64,000 nt of DNA. Origin: Eubacterium sp. AF22-8LB (GTDB lineage: Bacteria > Bacillota_I > Bacilli_A > Erysipelotrichales > Erysipelotrichaceae). This document shows, in pieces, positions 39,639 through 48,125 of the stretch; the stretch's first letter is position 1; each line of letters opens with the position of its first letter. The notes beneath the pieces are model-generated. The model was given only the letters and a program-made list of their open reading frames with translations, was not told the origin of the DNA and did not search any database. The stretch lies in contig NZ_QRVI01000005.1 of NCBI RefSeq assembly GCF_003458715.1, positions 247 through 64,246 on the forward strand, in the 5' to 3' direction. The position numbers and the translations under genes are program-made.

Positions 39639-41728
39639 TAACCCTTTACCCTTAACATCATATCATGACATTGCATTTTTCCATACTTCTTTTCTAATTC
39701 TGCACCATCTTTTATCTTTGTGAATACAACTATGATATTTTCATCCAATGTATTCTCTTTGATATACATAAGATCTGCATTCCATAAAACATCTCCAGCA
39801 TTCACTTTCTGATTTGCTCTTACCAACAACTCAAATCCCTTACCATTAAGCTTTGCCGAATCCGTACCAAAATGAATTAAGATTTGTGTATTGTCATCAA
39901 TTGTAATACCAATCGCATGTTTCGTAGGATAAATCATTGAAATAACACCATCACACGGTGCTACAACAACACCATCACATGGACGAATCATAATGCCATC
40001 ACCCATCAACTTATGTGCAAACATGGAATCGGATGCATCCTCTATAGGCATAACCTCACCATTTACAGGGCATTCAAGTTCCAGCTTTGTTTTTGTTTCT
40101 AAAACAACTTCTTTATCCTCAAAATCATAACTTTCCGGCACATTCAACATATACTCATCCAGTTTTGTCTTTATATTCGAAGCCTGAGGACCATAAATAA
40201 TTTGAATCGCATTTGGCTGACACATAATAGCTGCAGCCCCCGATTTTTTTAACAACCTTTCATTTATTAAAGTATCATCTTTGATTGTCGCTCTTAATCT
40301 TGTGATACAACAATCCAAATCCGTAAAGTTACTTCGTCCACCTAAGCCTTGAACAATCATCTGACTTCTTGGATCAATCAACGATTTATCAAAACTAAAA
40401 TCATACTTTTTCTTATCAAACACCTTAATACTTTCGTCTCTTCCTGGCGTTTTTAAATCATATTTCACAATCAAGAACTTAAACACACCGTAATACACAA
40501 AGAAATAGACAAAGCCAAGCACAACTACAACTATCCAATTTGTCTTCGCATTTCCTTGTAATATTCCAAACAATGTAAAATCAAGCAATCCAGCTGAAAA
40601 AGTAAATCCAATCGCAACCTGTAAAGCTTGTGCAACCACAAAACATGTGGCAGCTAAGAATACATGAACAACATATAACAATGGTGCCACAAACAAGAAA
40701 GAGAATTCAATCGGCTCTGTAATTCCTGTTAATGCACTCGTTAAAGCTGCCGAAAGTAATAAGCTTGCCGTCTTTTTTTTAGCTTCTGGATTTGCACACT
40801 GATACATGGCTAAAGCTGCTCCTGGCAAGCCAAAAATCATAAATATAAATTCTCCCGAGAAAAATTTAGTTGCGTTCACACTAAAATGAGTCACACTTGG
40901 ATCGGATAATTGCGCAAAGAAAATATTCTGCGCTCCAGATACCATTGAACCATTCACCATTTGTACACCACCTAAGGCACTCTGATAGAATGGCATATAC
41001 CAAACATGATGCAAGCCAAAAGGAACTAAACTACGCTTAATAACTCCATAAATAAAAGTTCCAAAATATCCTGAATTCGATATCAATCGTCCTAAATTAT
41101 AAACGCCCTGTTGTAATGGTGGCCAAACAAAATACATAAGCACACCAACAAACACATATGTAACGGCACAAACAATCGGAACAAATCGTTCTCCTTCATA
41201 AAAAGAAATTACATTCGGTAATTGAATCTGGTAAAAACGATTATGCAAATAACTAACACCTAGTCCGACTATAATTCCGCCAAACACACCCATTTCAAGC
41301 GATAACATACCGCATACCGAAGTAATGGATCCATCTAAAGCCTGGCCTGAAACTACACCATTCACTATACTTCCATCTAAACAAAGTAACGCATTAATTG
41401 TGGCATGCATCACAAAAAAAGCAATAATAGCTGCAAGCGCAGCCACTTCTTTTCTTCTTTTCGACATTCCTAAAGCGATAGAAACCGCAAAAATTAATGG
41501 TAGATTATCAAATAAAATTTTGCCCACTTGTTTTAATAAAATTAAAACACTATATAAAAAGGTTCCTTGCCCTAATACTGAATCTAGATGTAATGCCATT
41601 ATAGTTGTTTCATTGGTCAAAGAACTTCCTACACCCAAAAAAATACCTGCAACAGGAAGTACTGCAATAGGCAACATAAAGGATTTTCCCATCCTTTGCA
41701 AAAAGCTAAAAACATGATGTTGTTTCAT
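39638..41728 (-). CDS. ptsG: PTS glucose-family EIICBA
   Basis: A 696-residue single-chain permease. IIC (1-~425) has LQRMGKSFMLPIAVLPVAGI, the glucose-type FGLHHVWYMPFY and GITEPIEFSFLF. IIB (~450-530) has its catalytic Cys at C474 (LDCCITRLR). IIA (~555-690) has H604 (TKHAIGI) and active H619 (ILIHFGTDSAKLNGKGF). Glucose is the most likely sugar; N-acetylglucosamine or maltose relatives are alternatives. It precedes glcT in the operon. The leader is too short for a RAT, unlike in Bacillus. Confidence 0.9.
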   Translation of the reverse strand: MKQHHVFSFLQRMGKSFMLPIAVLPVAGIFLGVGSSLTNETTIMALHLDSVLGQGTFLYSVLILLKQVGKILFDNLPLIFAVSIALGMSKRRKEVAALAAIIAFFVMHATINALLCLDGSIVNGVVSGQALDGSITSVCGMLSLEMGVFGGIIVGLGVSYLHNRFYQIQLPNVISFYEGERFVPIVCAVTYVFVGVLMYFVWPPLQQGVYNLGRLISNSGYFGTFIYGVIKRSLVPFGLHHVWYMPFYQSALGGVQMVNGSMVSGAQNIFFAQLSDPSVTHFSVNATKFFSGEFIFMIFGLPGAALAMYQCANPEAKKKTASLLLSAALTSALTGITEPIEFSFLFVAPLLYVVHVFLAATCFVVAQALQVAIGFTFSAGLLDFTLFGILQGNAKTNWIVVVVLGFVYFFVYYGVFKFLIVKYDLKTPGRDESIKVFDKKKYDFSFDKSLIDPRSQMIVQGLGGRSNFTDLDCCITRLRATIKDDTLINERLLKKSGAAAIMCQPNAIQIIYGPQASNIKTKLDEYMLNVPESYDFEDKEVVLETKTKLELECPVNGEVMPIEDASDSMFAHKLMGDGIMIRPCDGVVVAPCDGVISMIYPTKHAIGITIDDNTQILIHFGTDSAKLNGKGFELLVRANQKVNAGDVLWNADLMYIKENTLDENIIVVFTKIKDGAELEKKYGKMQCHDMMLRVKG

Positions 41729-41746
41729 TTATTAACACCTCTACTG

Positions 41747-41776
41747 TATTTATGATGATAAATGACATTTGTCAAA
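41747..41776 (-). promoter_or_regulatory. ptsG-glcT promoter
   Basis: TTGACA (forward 41771-41776), an 18-bp spacer and TAAATA (forward 41747-41752) on the minus strand, giving a leader of only about 10-15 nt before the ATG at 41728. Confidence 0.6.
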
Positions 41777-41786
41777 AAGTCCATAA

Positions 41787-41814
41787 GAAAAAAGGTAATG
41801 AAGATTCATTATCT
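41787..41814 (-). terminator. Terminator after the methyltransferase gene
   Basis: On the minus strand GATAATGAA pairs with TTCATTACC around a 2-nt centre, followed by six T. The stop codon is inside the stem. Confidence 0.6.
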
Positions 41815-42393
41815 TGAAATCTTCATTACCCAATAGCCCTTATCTCGAGCCATTTTTTCTACTTCATATCCTTTTTCCTGTAAATAATTGATTGCACTTT
41901 GTGCACCATGCTGCTTACGCATAACAATCCAGAAATGGCCATCTTCCTTTAAATGTTCTAAACACTGATCAAACAATGAATAAATCATAGTCTTTCCCGT
42001 ACGAATCGGTGGATTTAAAAGAATACATGCATATTGGCCTTCACTTACACCTGACTGACATAATATCTTTGCCTTACGACGATACTTTTTCATATTTGAG
42101 TCCGCAAGCTGACAAGCTCTTTGATTCACATCAATCATTGTCATTGTGGTATGTTTCCAATATTCCATTAAAATCAAGGCAATCGGACCAATTCCACAAC
42201 CTAGATCCAATGTACTTTCTGGTTCTGATTCATTGTTTAGGACTGTTTCTAAAAGAATGCGTGTACCTTCATCCAATTTATCTTTGCTGAAAACACCAGC
42301 ATTGGAATTTAATTTATATGTAAAATCACGGAAATGTATCGTAATTTCTTCTGGTGCATCTTTTACAATATCATTTGTGAAATAGTGTGCCAT
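41809..42393 (-). CDS. Class I SAM methyltransferase, RsmC-like (YbxB type)
   Basis: A 194-residue enzyme. The SAM-binding motif is TLDLGCGIGPIALILMEYW. The NPP(I/F)-type catalytic motif is ILLNPPIRTGK, usual for N2-guanine or N6-adenine methylation. It opens MAHYFTNDIVKDAPEEITIH. Single-domain relatives are annotated as 16S rRNA guanine-N2 methyltransferases; the true substrate is not settled. It lies 1 bp after the transketolase pair. Confidence 0.82.
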   Translation of the reverse strand: MAHYFTNDIVKDAPEEITIHFRDFTYKLNSNAGVFSKDKLDEGTRILLETVLNNESEPESTLDLGCGIGPIALILMEYWKHTTMTMIDVNQRACQLADSNMKKYRRKAKILCQSGVSEGQYACILLNPPIRTGKTMIYSLFDQCLEHLKEDGHFWIVMRKQHGAQSAINYLQEKGYEVEKMARDKGYWVMKISR

Positions 42394-42394
42394 A

Positions 42395-43309
42395 CTACTT
42401 TGTAGCAGCTTCTACAATCGCATCTGCATCAATTTTGTATTTTGCGAATAATTCAGCTGGTTTTCCACTTTCACCAAATACATCCTGAACACCGACACGA
42501 ACAAGTTTACATGCTGCTCCTGCTTCAGCTAAAACTTCAGCAACAGCACTTCCTAAACCACCAATAATTGAGTGTTCTTCACAAGTCACGATTGCATCGT
42601 GAGTTTTTGCAAGTTCGATAATCAATTCTTTATCGATTGGTTTAATTGTATGGATATTTACTACAGTTGGAGCTGTTTCCATTTTCTTAGCAGCTTCTAA
42701 AGCTTCCTGAACCATTAATCCAGTCGCTACTAAAGCCACTTTTTCACCTTTTTGAAGGACAACACCTTTTCCAAGTTCAAATTTATAGTCATCGCCATTT
42801 ACACTTTCAACACCACTACGACCTAAACGAACGTAGCAAGGTCCATCGATTTCAGCTACAGCCTTGCAAGCTTGTTTAGCTTCATTGTAGTCACATGGAA
42901 CGATAACTTTCATGCCTGGAATTCCACGCATTAAGCTAATATCTTCAATACATTGGTGGCTTGCACCATCTTCTCCTACACTAATACCAGCGTGAGATGC
43001 ACAAATTTTAACGTTTAATTGTGGATAGCCGATACTGTTACGAATTTGTTCGAATCCACGTCCTGTCGCAAACATTGCGAAAGTAGATGCATACGCAATC
43101 TTTCCACTAGCCGCAAGACCTGCCGCAACACTCATCATATTTCCTTCGGCAATTCCCATGTCAAAGTGACGAGAAGGGTCAACTTTTTTAGCTTCTCCAC
43201 TCTTTGTACTGCCCGCTAAGTCAGCATCTAATACAACGACATTTTTATTTTCAACCATTAATTCTTTTAAAGCATCACCATAAGCGACACGTGTAGCTAC
43301 TTTTGCCAT
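42395..43309 (-). CDS. Transketolase, C-terminal subunit
   Basis: A 304-residue protein carrying the pyrimidine-binding and C-terminal domains of transketolase: VVVLDADLAGSTKSGEAKKV, FDMGIAEGNMMSVAAGLAAS with the thiamine-activating Glu, and GISVGEDGASHQCIEDISLM. It pairs with the N-terminal subunit encoded directly upstream (TAATG overlap). The start at 43309 follows GGAGGCAGAATA; the longer frame lies within the partner gene. Transketolase interconverts pentose phosphates with hexose and triose phosphates using thiamine diphosphate. Confidence 0.92.
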   Translation of the reverse strand: MAKVATRVAYGDALKELMVENKNVVVLDADLAGSTKSGEAKKVDPSRHFDMGIAEGNMMSVAAGLAASGKIAYASTFAMFATGRGFEQIRNSIGYPQLNVKICASHAGISVGEDGASHQCIEDISLMRGIPGMKVIVPCDYNEAKQACKAVAEIDGPCYVRLGRSGVESVNGDDYKFELGKGVVLQKGEKVALVATGLMVQEALEAAKKMETAPTVVNIHTIKPIDKELIIELAKTHDAIVTCEEHSIIGGLGSAVAEVLAEAGAACKLVRVGVQDVFGESGKPAELFAKYKIDADAIVEAATK

Positions 43310-44124
43310 TATTCTGCCTCCAATTCTTTCATTGCAGCATGGTATTGTTCTTCGTTTGGTGCTACTCCATGCCATCCCTGTTGATCTTCCATAAATGAAA
43401 CACCTTTACCTTTAATTGTCTTCGCAACAATTACAGTTGGCATTCCCTTTGTTTCACGAGCTTCTTTTAATGCAGCACGCAATTGATCATAATCATGACC
43501 ATCAACATTAATTACGTGGCAGTTGAAAGCTTCGAATTTTTTATCCAAAGGATATACGCTCATAACTTCATCTACGTGACCATCGATTTGAAGGTTGTTG
43601 TTGTCAACAATAATACATAAGTTGTCTAACTTATAATGAGCTGCTGACATTGTAGCTTCCCATACTTGACCTTCTTGACATTCACCATCTCCAAGTACCG
43701 TATAGATACGGTGATCGTTTTTATCTAATTTATTAGCTAATGCCATACCCACAGCACAAGAAATACCTTGTCCTAAAGATCCTGTTGACATATCTACACC
43801 TTCTACATAATTCATATTAGGGTGTCCTTGTAAACGTGAATTGATAGCTCTAAAAGTAGTCAATTCTTCTTCAGGAAGGAATCCTTTTTCAGCAAGTACT
43901 GCATATAAAGCTGGACTTGCATGTCCCTTACTCAATACAAAACGATCACGATCTAATGTATTTAAGTTTTCCTCATTAATATCCATTTCTTCAAAGTATA
44001 ACTCTGTTAAAATGTCAGTTGCACCTAAACTTCCACCCGGGTGTCCACTTTGGGCACTATACACTTCTTTCACAATATTTCTACGAATATTTTTTGCGTG
44101 CAATGCAAGTTCCTTGTTTTCCAT
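43309..44124 (-). CDS. Transketolase, N-terminal subunit
   Basis: A 271-residue thiamine-diphosphate-binding half. The motifs include VYSAQSGHPGGSLGATDILT, LSKGHASPALYAVLAEKG and the GDGE...N cofactor motif (VLGDGECQEGQVWEATMSAA, then DNNN). Split transketolases are common in anaerobic Bacillota and archaea. ATG 44124 is chosen by family length and an upstream AAAGGAGA, although the spacing is long (about 13). Longer in-frame starts lack a ribosome site. Confidence 0.92.
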   Translation of the reverse strand: MENKELALHAKNIRRNIVKEVYSAQSGHPGGSLGATDILTELYFEEMDINEENLNTLDRDRFVLSKGHASPALYAVLAEKGFLPEEELTTFRAINSRLQGHPNMNYVEGVDMSTGSLGQGISCAVGMALANKLDKNDHRIYTVLGDGECQEGQVWEATMSAAHYKLDNLCIIVDNNNLQIDGHVDEVMSVYPLDKKFEAFNCHVINVDGHDYDQLRAALKEARETKGMPTVIVAKTIKGKGVSFMEDQQGWHGVAPNEEQYHAAMKELEAE

Positions 44125-44233
44125 AATATTTACGCTATCTCCTTTTTGCGCATACATTATAACAAACTTTTTGCCACAATACACCCCCTTCAAAAAATCA
44201 ATTATTTCACAAGTTTACACTTTATCCAATCAC

Positions 44234-44260
44234 AAAAAAAGTGAGAAACTAATCTCACTT
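44234..44260 (-). terminator. Terminator after glgB
   Basis: On the minus strand AAAGTGAGA pairs with TCTCACTTT around a 6-nt loop, followed by a seven-T tract. It ends glgB before the transketolase pair. Confidence 0.85.
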
Positions 44261-46081
44261 TTCAACTTCATAAATCATAGCACCAAAACTAGGAACATTC
44301 ACTTCAATCATATAAGGCTGATTATGTCTAGGCAAACGCATTGCCTGTACTTCCTGAGGTGTGTGATTTTTTAGATTTCCATTATATTCGTCCCACTCTG
44401 TATTTAAGATTTCCTTATATTTACCTTTACAAGGAACACCAAATTGTTGGTGATCATATGGATTTGTCGAGAAATTCATAATAATGACACAATCCTTCTT
44501 TGATCCTCTACGAATAAATGAGAATGTATTTTGTCCTACGTTATCTGCGTCAATCCAACAGAAACGACTTGGATCATAATCTTGATCATAGAATGCATCA
44601 TTTTCTGTATAAATCTTACCTAAGTCTTCACATAAATGTTTAAACGCATCATGCATTGGATAATCCAATAAGAACCAGTCACAGCTCTTTTGTTCATCCC
44701 ATTCACGCAATTGTCCAATTTCATTTCCCATGAAATTCAATTTTTTACCAGGGTGCGCAAACATATATACATATAAAGCCCTTGCCTGGGCAAACTTATC
44801 TTCATAGCTTCCCCACATCTTATCTACGATTGTTGCTTTTCCATGAACTACTTCATCATGACTAAATGGTAAAATAAATCTTTCTGAATAGAAATAAGCC
44901 ATCGAGAAAGTAATATCGTGGTGATGCCACTTACGATAAATTGGATCTCTTTTTAAATAAGATAATGTATCATTCATCCAACCAAGATCCCATTTATAGT
45001 CAAATCCTAAGCCACCCGCATAACTTGGCTTTGTGACATTAGGAAAATCACTTGAATCTTCCGCAATCAACATGATTTTTCCTTGATGCGCCTCATTCAA
45101 CAAGTGATTCATACGTTTCATGAAATCACATGCACCTTCATTCACACCATTATTCTTGTTTCCATGCCAGAAGATCGCATTACTGATCGCATCCATTCTT
45201 AAACCATCCACATGATAAACATCTACCCAGAAATTTGCTGCGGACATTAAGAACGAACGAACTTCTTCTTTCCATAAATCAAAGTTAGCCGTTCCCCATT
45301 CACTATTCGCATCTTCTGGTTTTGAATATTCATATAGAGGAGTGCCATCAAACATTCCTAAAGCATAATTATCCTTTACAAAGTGCACAGGAACAAAGTC
45401 CATAATCACACCAATACCCGCTTCATGAAGTGCATTCACAAAATGCATCAATTCATGATTTGTTCCATAACGAGAAGTACTTGAAAAGTAACCTGTACAT
45501 TGATATCCCCATGAACCATCAAATGGATATTCACAAAGTGGCATTACTTCTACATGTGTAAAATGATGCTTCTTACAGTGTTCAATCAATTCCTTTTCAA
45601 TTTCATGATATTGTACAAATTCTTCATTCTCATCATCTTTTTTCCATGAACCAACATGCATTTCATAAATATTCACTGGAGAATCAAATCCCTTATTTCT
45701 TTTATCCAACCACTCTTTATCTGTCCATCCATCGTAGCTTAAATCTGAAATAATACTTGCCGTATTCGGTCTTAGTTCACTATAAAAGGCATATGGATCC
45801 ATTTTATCTACTAATTCACCATTTGCCTGCCACACACGATATTTGTAAGAATCCTGATTCTTTGCACCTTCTACAAAGCATTCCCAAATACCACGTTTAT
45901 CTTTTTTCATTTTACTTGCTTTTTCATCCCAATCATTGAATGTACCAATAACTGAAATATTTTTTGCGTTTGGAGCATATACTCTGAAGCGAACACCATT
46001 TTCTTCTAGATGTGCACCAAATATATTATATGCATGTATATCACGCCCTTCGAAAAAGGCTTTTGTCTTTCTTTGATCCAT
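44255..46081 (-). CDS. glgB: 1,4-alpha-glucan branching enzyme
   Basis: A 608-residue GH13 enzyme that makes alpha-1,6 branches in glycogen. The N-terminal CBM48 domain has FRVYAPNAKNISVIGTFNDW. The catalytic barrel has MDFVPVHFVKDNYALGMFDG, the nucleophile in YHVDGLRMDAISN (near residue 292), the acid in MLIAEDSSDFPNV (near 340) and PFSHDEVVHGKATIV. It lacks a second N-terminal module, like short branching enzymes. No other glycogen gene is in the window. ATG 46081 follows ACGGAGG. A cre-like site lies about 70 bp upstream. Confidence 0.93.
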   Translation of the reverse strand: MDQRKTKAFFEGRDIHAYNIFGAHLEENGVRFRVYAPNAKNISVIGTFNDWDEKASKMKKDKRGIWECFVEGAKNQDSYKYRVWQANGELVDKMDPYAFYSELRPNTASIISDLSYDGWTDKEWLDKRNKGFDSPVNIYEMHVGSWKKDDENEEFVQYHEIEKELIEHCKKHHFTHVEVMPLCEYPFDGSWGYQCTGYFSSTSRYGTNHELMHFVNALHEAGIGVIMDFVPVHFVKDNYALGMFDGTPLYEYSKPEDANSEWGTANFDLWKEEVRSFLMSAANFWVDVYHVDGLRMDAISNAIFWHGNKNNGVNEGACDFMKRMNHLLNEAHQGKIMLIAEDSSDFPNVTKPSYAGGLGFDYKWDLGWMNDTLSYLKRDPIYRKWHHHDITFSMAYFYSERFILPFSHDEVVHGKATIVDKMWGSYEDKFAQARALYVYMFAHPGKKLNFMGNEIGQLREWDEQKSCDWFLLDYPMHDAFKHLCEDLGKIYTENDAFYDQDYDPSRFCWIDADNVGQNTFSFIRRGSKKDCVIIMNFSTNPYDHQQFGVPCKGKYKEILNTEWDEYNGNLKNHTPQEVQAMRLPRHNQPYMIEVNVPSFGAMIYEVEK

Positions 46082-46150
46082 AATGATATAACCTCCGTAT
46101 ATATATTTTATACCGGAACGCAAGAAACTTAAAGTGTATTTTAAAGATTT

Positions 46151-46164
46151 TGAAAACGCTTACT
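46151..46164. promoter_or_regulatory. cre-like element upstream of glgB
   Basis: TGAAAACGCTTACT matches the cre consensus TGWAANCGNTNWCA at 13 of 14 positions. It lies 70 bp before the glgB start and just after the dus terminator, so it can only act on glgB. Confidence 0.6.
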
Positions 46165-46171
46165 AGAAGAC

Positions 46172-46197
46172 AAAAAAGATGCAACTATCGTTGCACC
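46172..46197 (-). terminator. Terminator after the dus gene
   Basis: On the minus strand GGTGCAAC pairs with GTTGCATC (one G-T) around a 4-nt loop, followed by six T. Confidence 0.8.
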
Positions 46198-47150
46198 TCC
46201 AGAAATTGATGTAATATTGTTTCTAAATCTTCCAACGTATTCATTTGTGACATTTCATTTTTAAAGATTCTTGAGCTTGGAAGCCCTTTTAAATACCAGC
46301 TAGCCAATCCTCGCATTTCTCGAATTGCCACCTTTTCACCTTTTGTATCTGCCAAGCCACGAGCGTGATCCATACAAATTTCGATACGATCCTCCATTGA
46401 GAATTCATGTTTTTGCCCTGTAATTGAATCTACACACTCTTGAATTAAGAATGGATTTCCTACAATTCCACGTCCTAGCATAACAGCATCGCAACCCGTT
46501 TCATTCATCATACGATGAAAATCTTCAACACTACGAACATCTCCATTGCCAATAACAGGAATTGAAACTGCATCTTTAACTTGTTTAATATACGACCAGT
46601 CTGCTTTTCCTTCATACATCTGATTGCGTGTACGTCCATGTACAGCTACGGCACTAACGCCTATACTCTCCATAGCCTTAGCCATTTCAACACAATTAAT
46701 ATGATTTGTATCAAAACCTAATCGCATCTTTACAGTTACAGGTTTATTCACATTTTGAATAATATTTGATACAAGCTCTTTGGCATAGTCAATATCCTTC
46801 ATCAAGAAACTTCCAGCTTGTGCTTTAATAACCTTATTTACAGGACATCCCATGTTAAAATCAATAATGTCACAATTAGTTTGTGTATCTAAATATTTAG
46901 CAGCATAAACAACCGTATCAATATCATGACCAAATAACTGAAAAGAGACAGGATGTTCATTTTTATCAATAGCACACATTTGTTTCGTCTTTAAAGAATC
47001 ATAGTATAATGCCTTATCACTAACCATTTCATTACATACCAAGCCTGCTCCAAAGCGCTTTGCGATTCTTCTAAATGCGATATTGCTGATGCCGGCCATC
47101 GGCGCAATCACAACTGGATTTTCGATTTCTACATTTCCAATCTTAATCAT
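46185..47150 (-). CDS. dusB: tRNA-dihydrouridine synthase (DusB type)
   Basis: A 321-residue FMN enzyme that reduces uridines in tRNA to dihydrouridine. Motifs: VVIAPMAGISNIAFRRIAKR, DFNMGCPVNKVIKAQAGSFL with the catalytic Cys region, MRLGFDTNHINCVEMAKAME, AVHGRTRNQMYEGKADWSYI and VIGNGDVRSVEDF. ATG 47150 (MIKIGNVEIENP) is the family start. It overlaps hslO by 8 bp. Gene order tilS-hpt-ftsH-hslO-dus is standard for Gram-positives. Confidence 0.92.
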   Translation of the reverse strand: MIKIGNVEIENPVVIAPMAGISNIAFRRIAKRFGAGLVCNEMVSDKALYYDSLKTKQMCAIDKNEHPVSFQLFGHDIDTVVYAAKYLDTQTNCDIIDFNMGCPVNKVIKAQAGSFLMKDIDYAKELVSNIIQNVNKPVTVKMRLGFDTNHINCVEMAKAMESIGVSAVAVHGRTRNQMYEGKADWSYIKQVKDAVSIPVIGNGDVRSVEDFHRMMNETGCDAVMLGRGIVGNPFLIQECVDSITGQKHEFSMEDRIEICMDHARGLADTKGEKVAIREMRGLASWYLKGLPSSRIFKNEMSQMNTLEDLETILHQFLEVQR

Positions 47151-48027
47151 GCATCTTACTCGCAATCGCTCTTAACTCTTCTTCTGTGAAATGATAACTT
47201 TCATTACAGAAATTACATGTAATATCGCAACCATGCTCTTTATCCGCCATCTCTAGAACATCGGATTTTTTGATTGTTCCTAAAGCTCTAGCCATTCTAA
47301 CCTTTGAGCAAGGGCAATCATATGCCACTGGCTGTGTAGTTAATATCTTGGCATCTTCAAACATATCGTTTGCCAAATCTTCTAAGCTTGCATCATCATA
47401 CTCCTGAATCAAAGTACTCATTGGTTTCAAGCCCTCAAGTACATGTTCACAAATTGAAATATCCGTTTCTGTAGCATCTGGAAGCATTTGTAGAATCATT
47501 GCGCCAGCACTTGCCACACGGCCATCTGTTCCAATCAACACACCACATGATACAGCAGTTGGTGTTTGTTCAGATAAAGTAAAGTAATAGGCAAAATCAT
47601 CACCGATTTCTCCACTTTGTAGTTCTACAGAACCAGAAAAGTTTTCTTCCATGTTCAAATCTTTTGTGACTGTTAACGTTCCATCCGTACCGACAACAGC
47701 TCCAACGTTTAATTTACCCGGACGAATCAAGACATCCTCTACATGTGGATTAGACACAAAGCCACGCACATTTCCATTCGCATACGCATCTACCACAATA
47801 GAACCAATTGGGCCATGACCATTGATAGTAATTGACAACATTTCTTCTTCTGATTTCAACATAGCTCCCATCATGGTAGCTACAGACAAGGTTCTTCCTA
47901 ATGCTGCACAAGCACATGGATGTAAATCAAAACGATCCTGTGCTTCTTGTACTAAATCAGTCGTACGAACAATATATAAACGAACATGCTCATTTAAAAC
48001 AAGCGCTTTTAATAATTGATCTTTCAT
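47143..48027 (-). CDS. hslO: Redox-regulated chaperone Hsp33
   Basis: A 294-residue holdase activated by oxidation and unfolding. The N-terminal domain includes LGRTLSVATMMGAMLKSEEE and TINGHGPIGSIVVDAYANG. The C-terminal zinc centre is CPCSKVRMARAL followed by CDITCNFCNESYHF, giving the CxC and CxxC cysteines. ATG 48027 starts MKDQLLKALVLNEHVRLYIV. It lies about 100 bp after ftsH, beyond a terminator. Confidence 0.94.
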   Translation of the reverse strand: MKDQLLKALVLNEHVRLYIVRTTDLVQEAQDRFDLHPCACAALGRTLSVATMMGAMLKSEEEMLSITINGHGPIGSIVVDAYANGNVRGFVSNPHVEDVLIRPGKLNVGAVVGTDGTLTVTKDLNMEENFSGSVELQSGEIGDDFAYYFTLSEQTPTAVSCGVLIGTDGRVASAGAMILQMLPDATETDISICEHVLEGLKPMSTLIQEYDDASLEDLANDMFEDAKILTTQPVAYDCPCSKVRMARALGTIKKSDVLEMADKEHGCDITCNFCNESYHFTEEELRAIASKMHD

Positions 48028-48097
48028 AATTTCCTCCGAATTCGAAATTCACTAGCACCATTCTACTTAATTCTTGTACCCATTTCAAGCCAAATTA

Positions 48098-48119
48098 AAA
48101 GCCACCAAACGATGGCTTT
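48098..48119 (-). terminator. Terminator after ftsH
   Basis: On the minus strand AAAGCCATC pairs with GGTGGCTTT around a 4-nt loop, followed by TAATTT. It lies 7 bp after the stop. Confidence 0.65.
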
Positions 48120-48125
48120 AGGTAC

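Noticed and set aside
41729..41808. A RAT/terminator leader before ptsG, as in Bacillus
   Set aside because: The promoter leaves only about 10-15 nt of leader. The hairpin at 41787-41814 is the terminator of the methyltransferase gene and lies upstream of the promoter.
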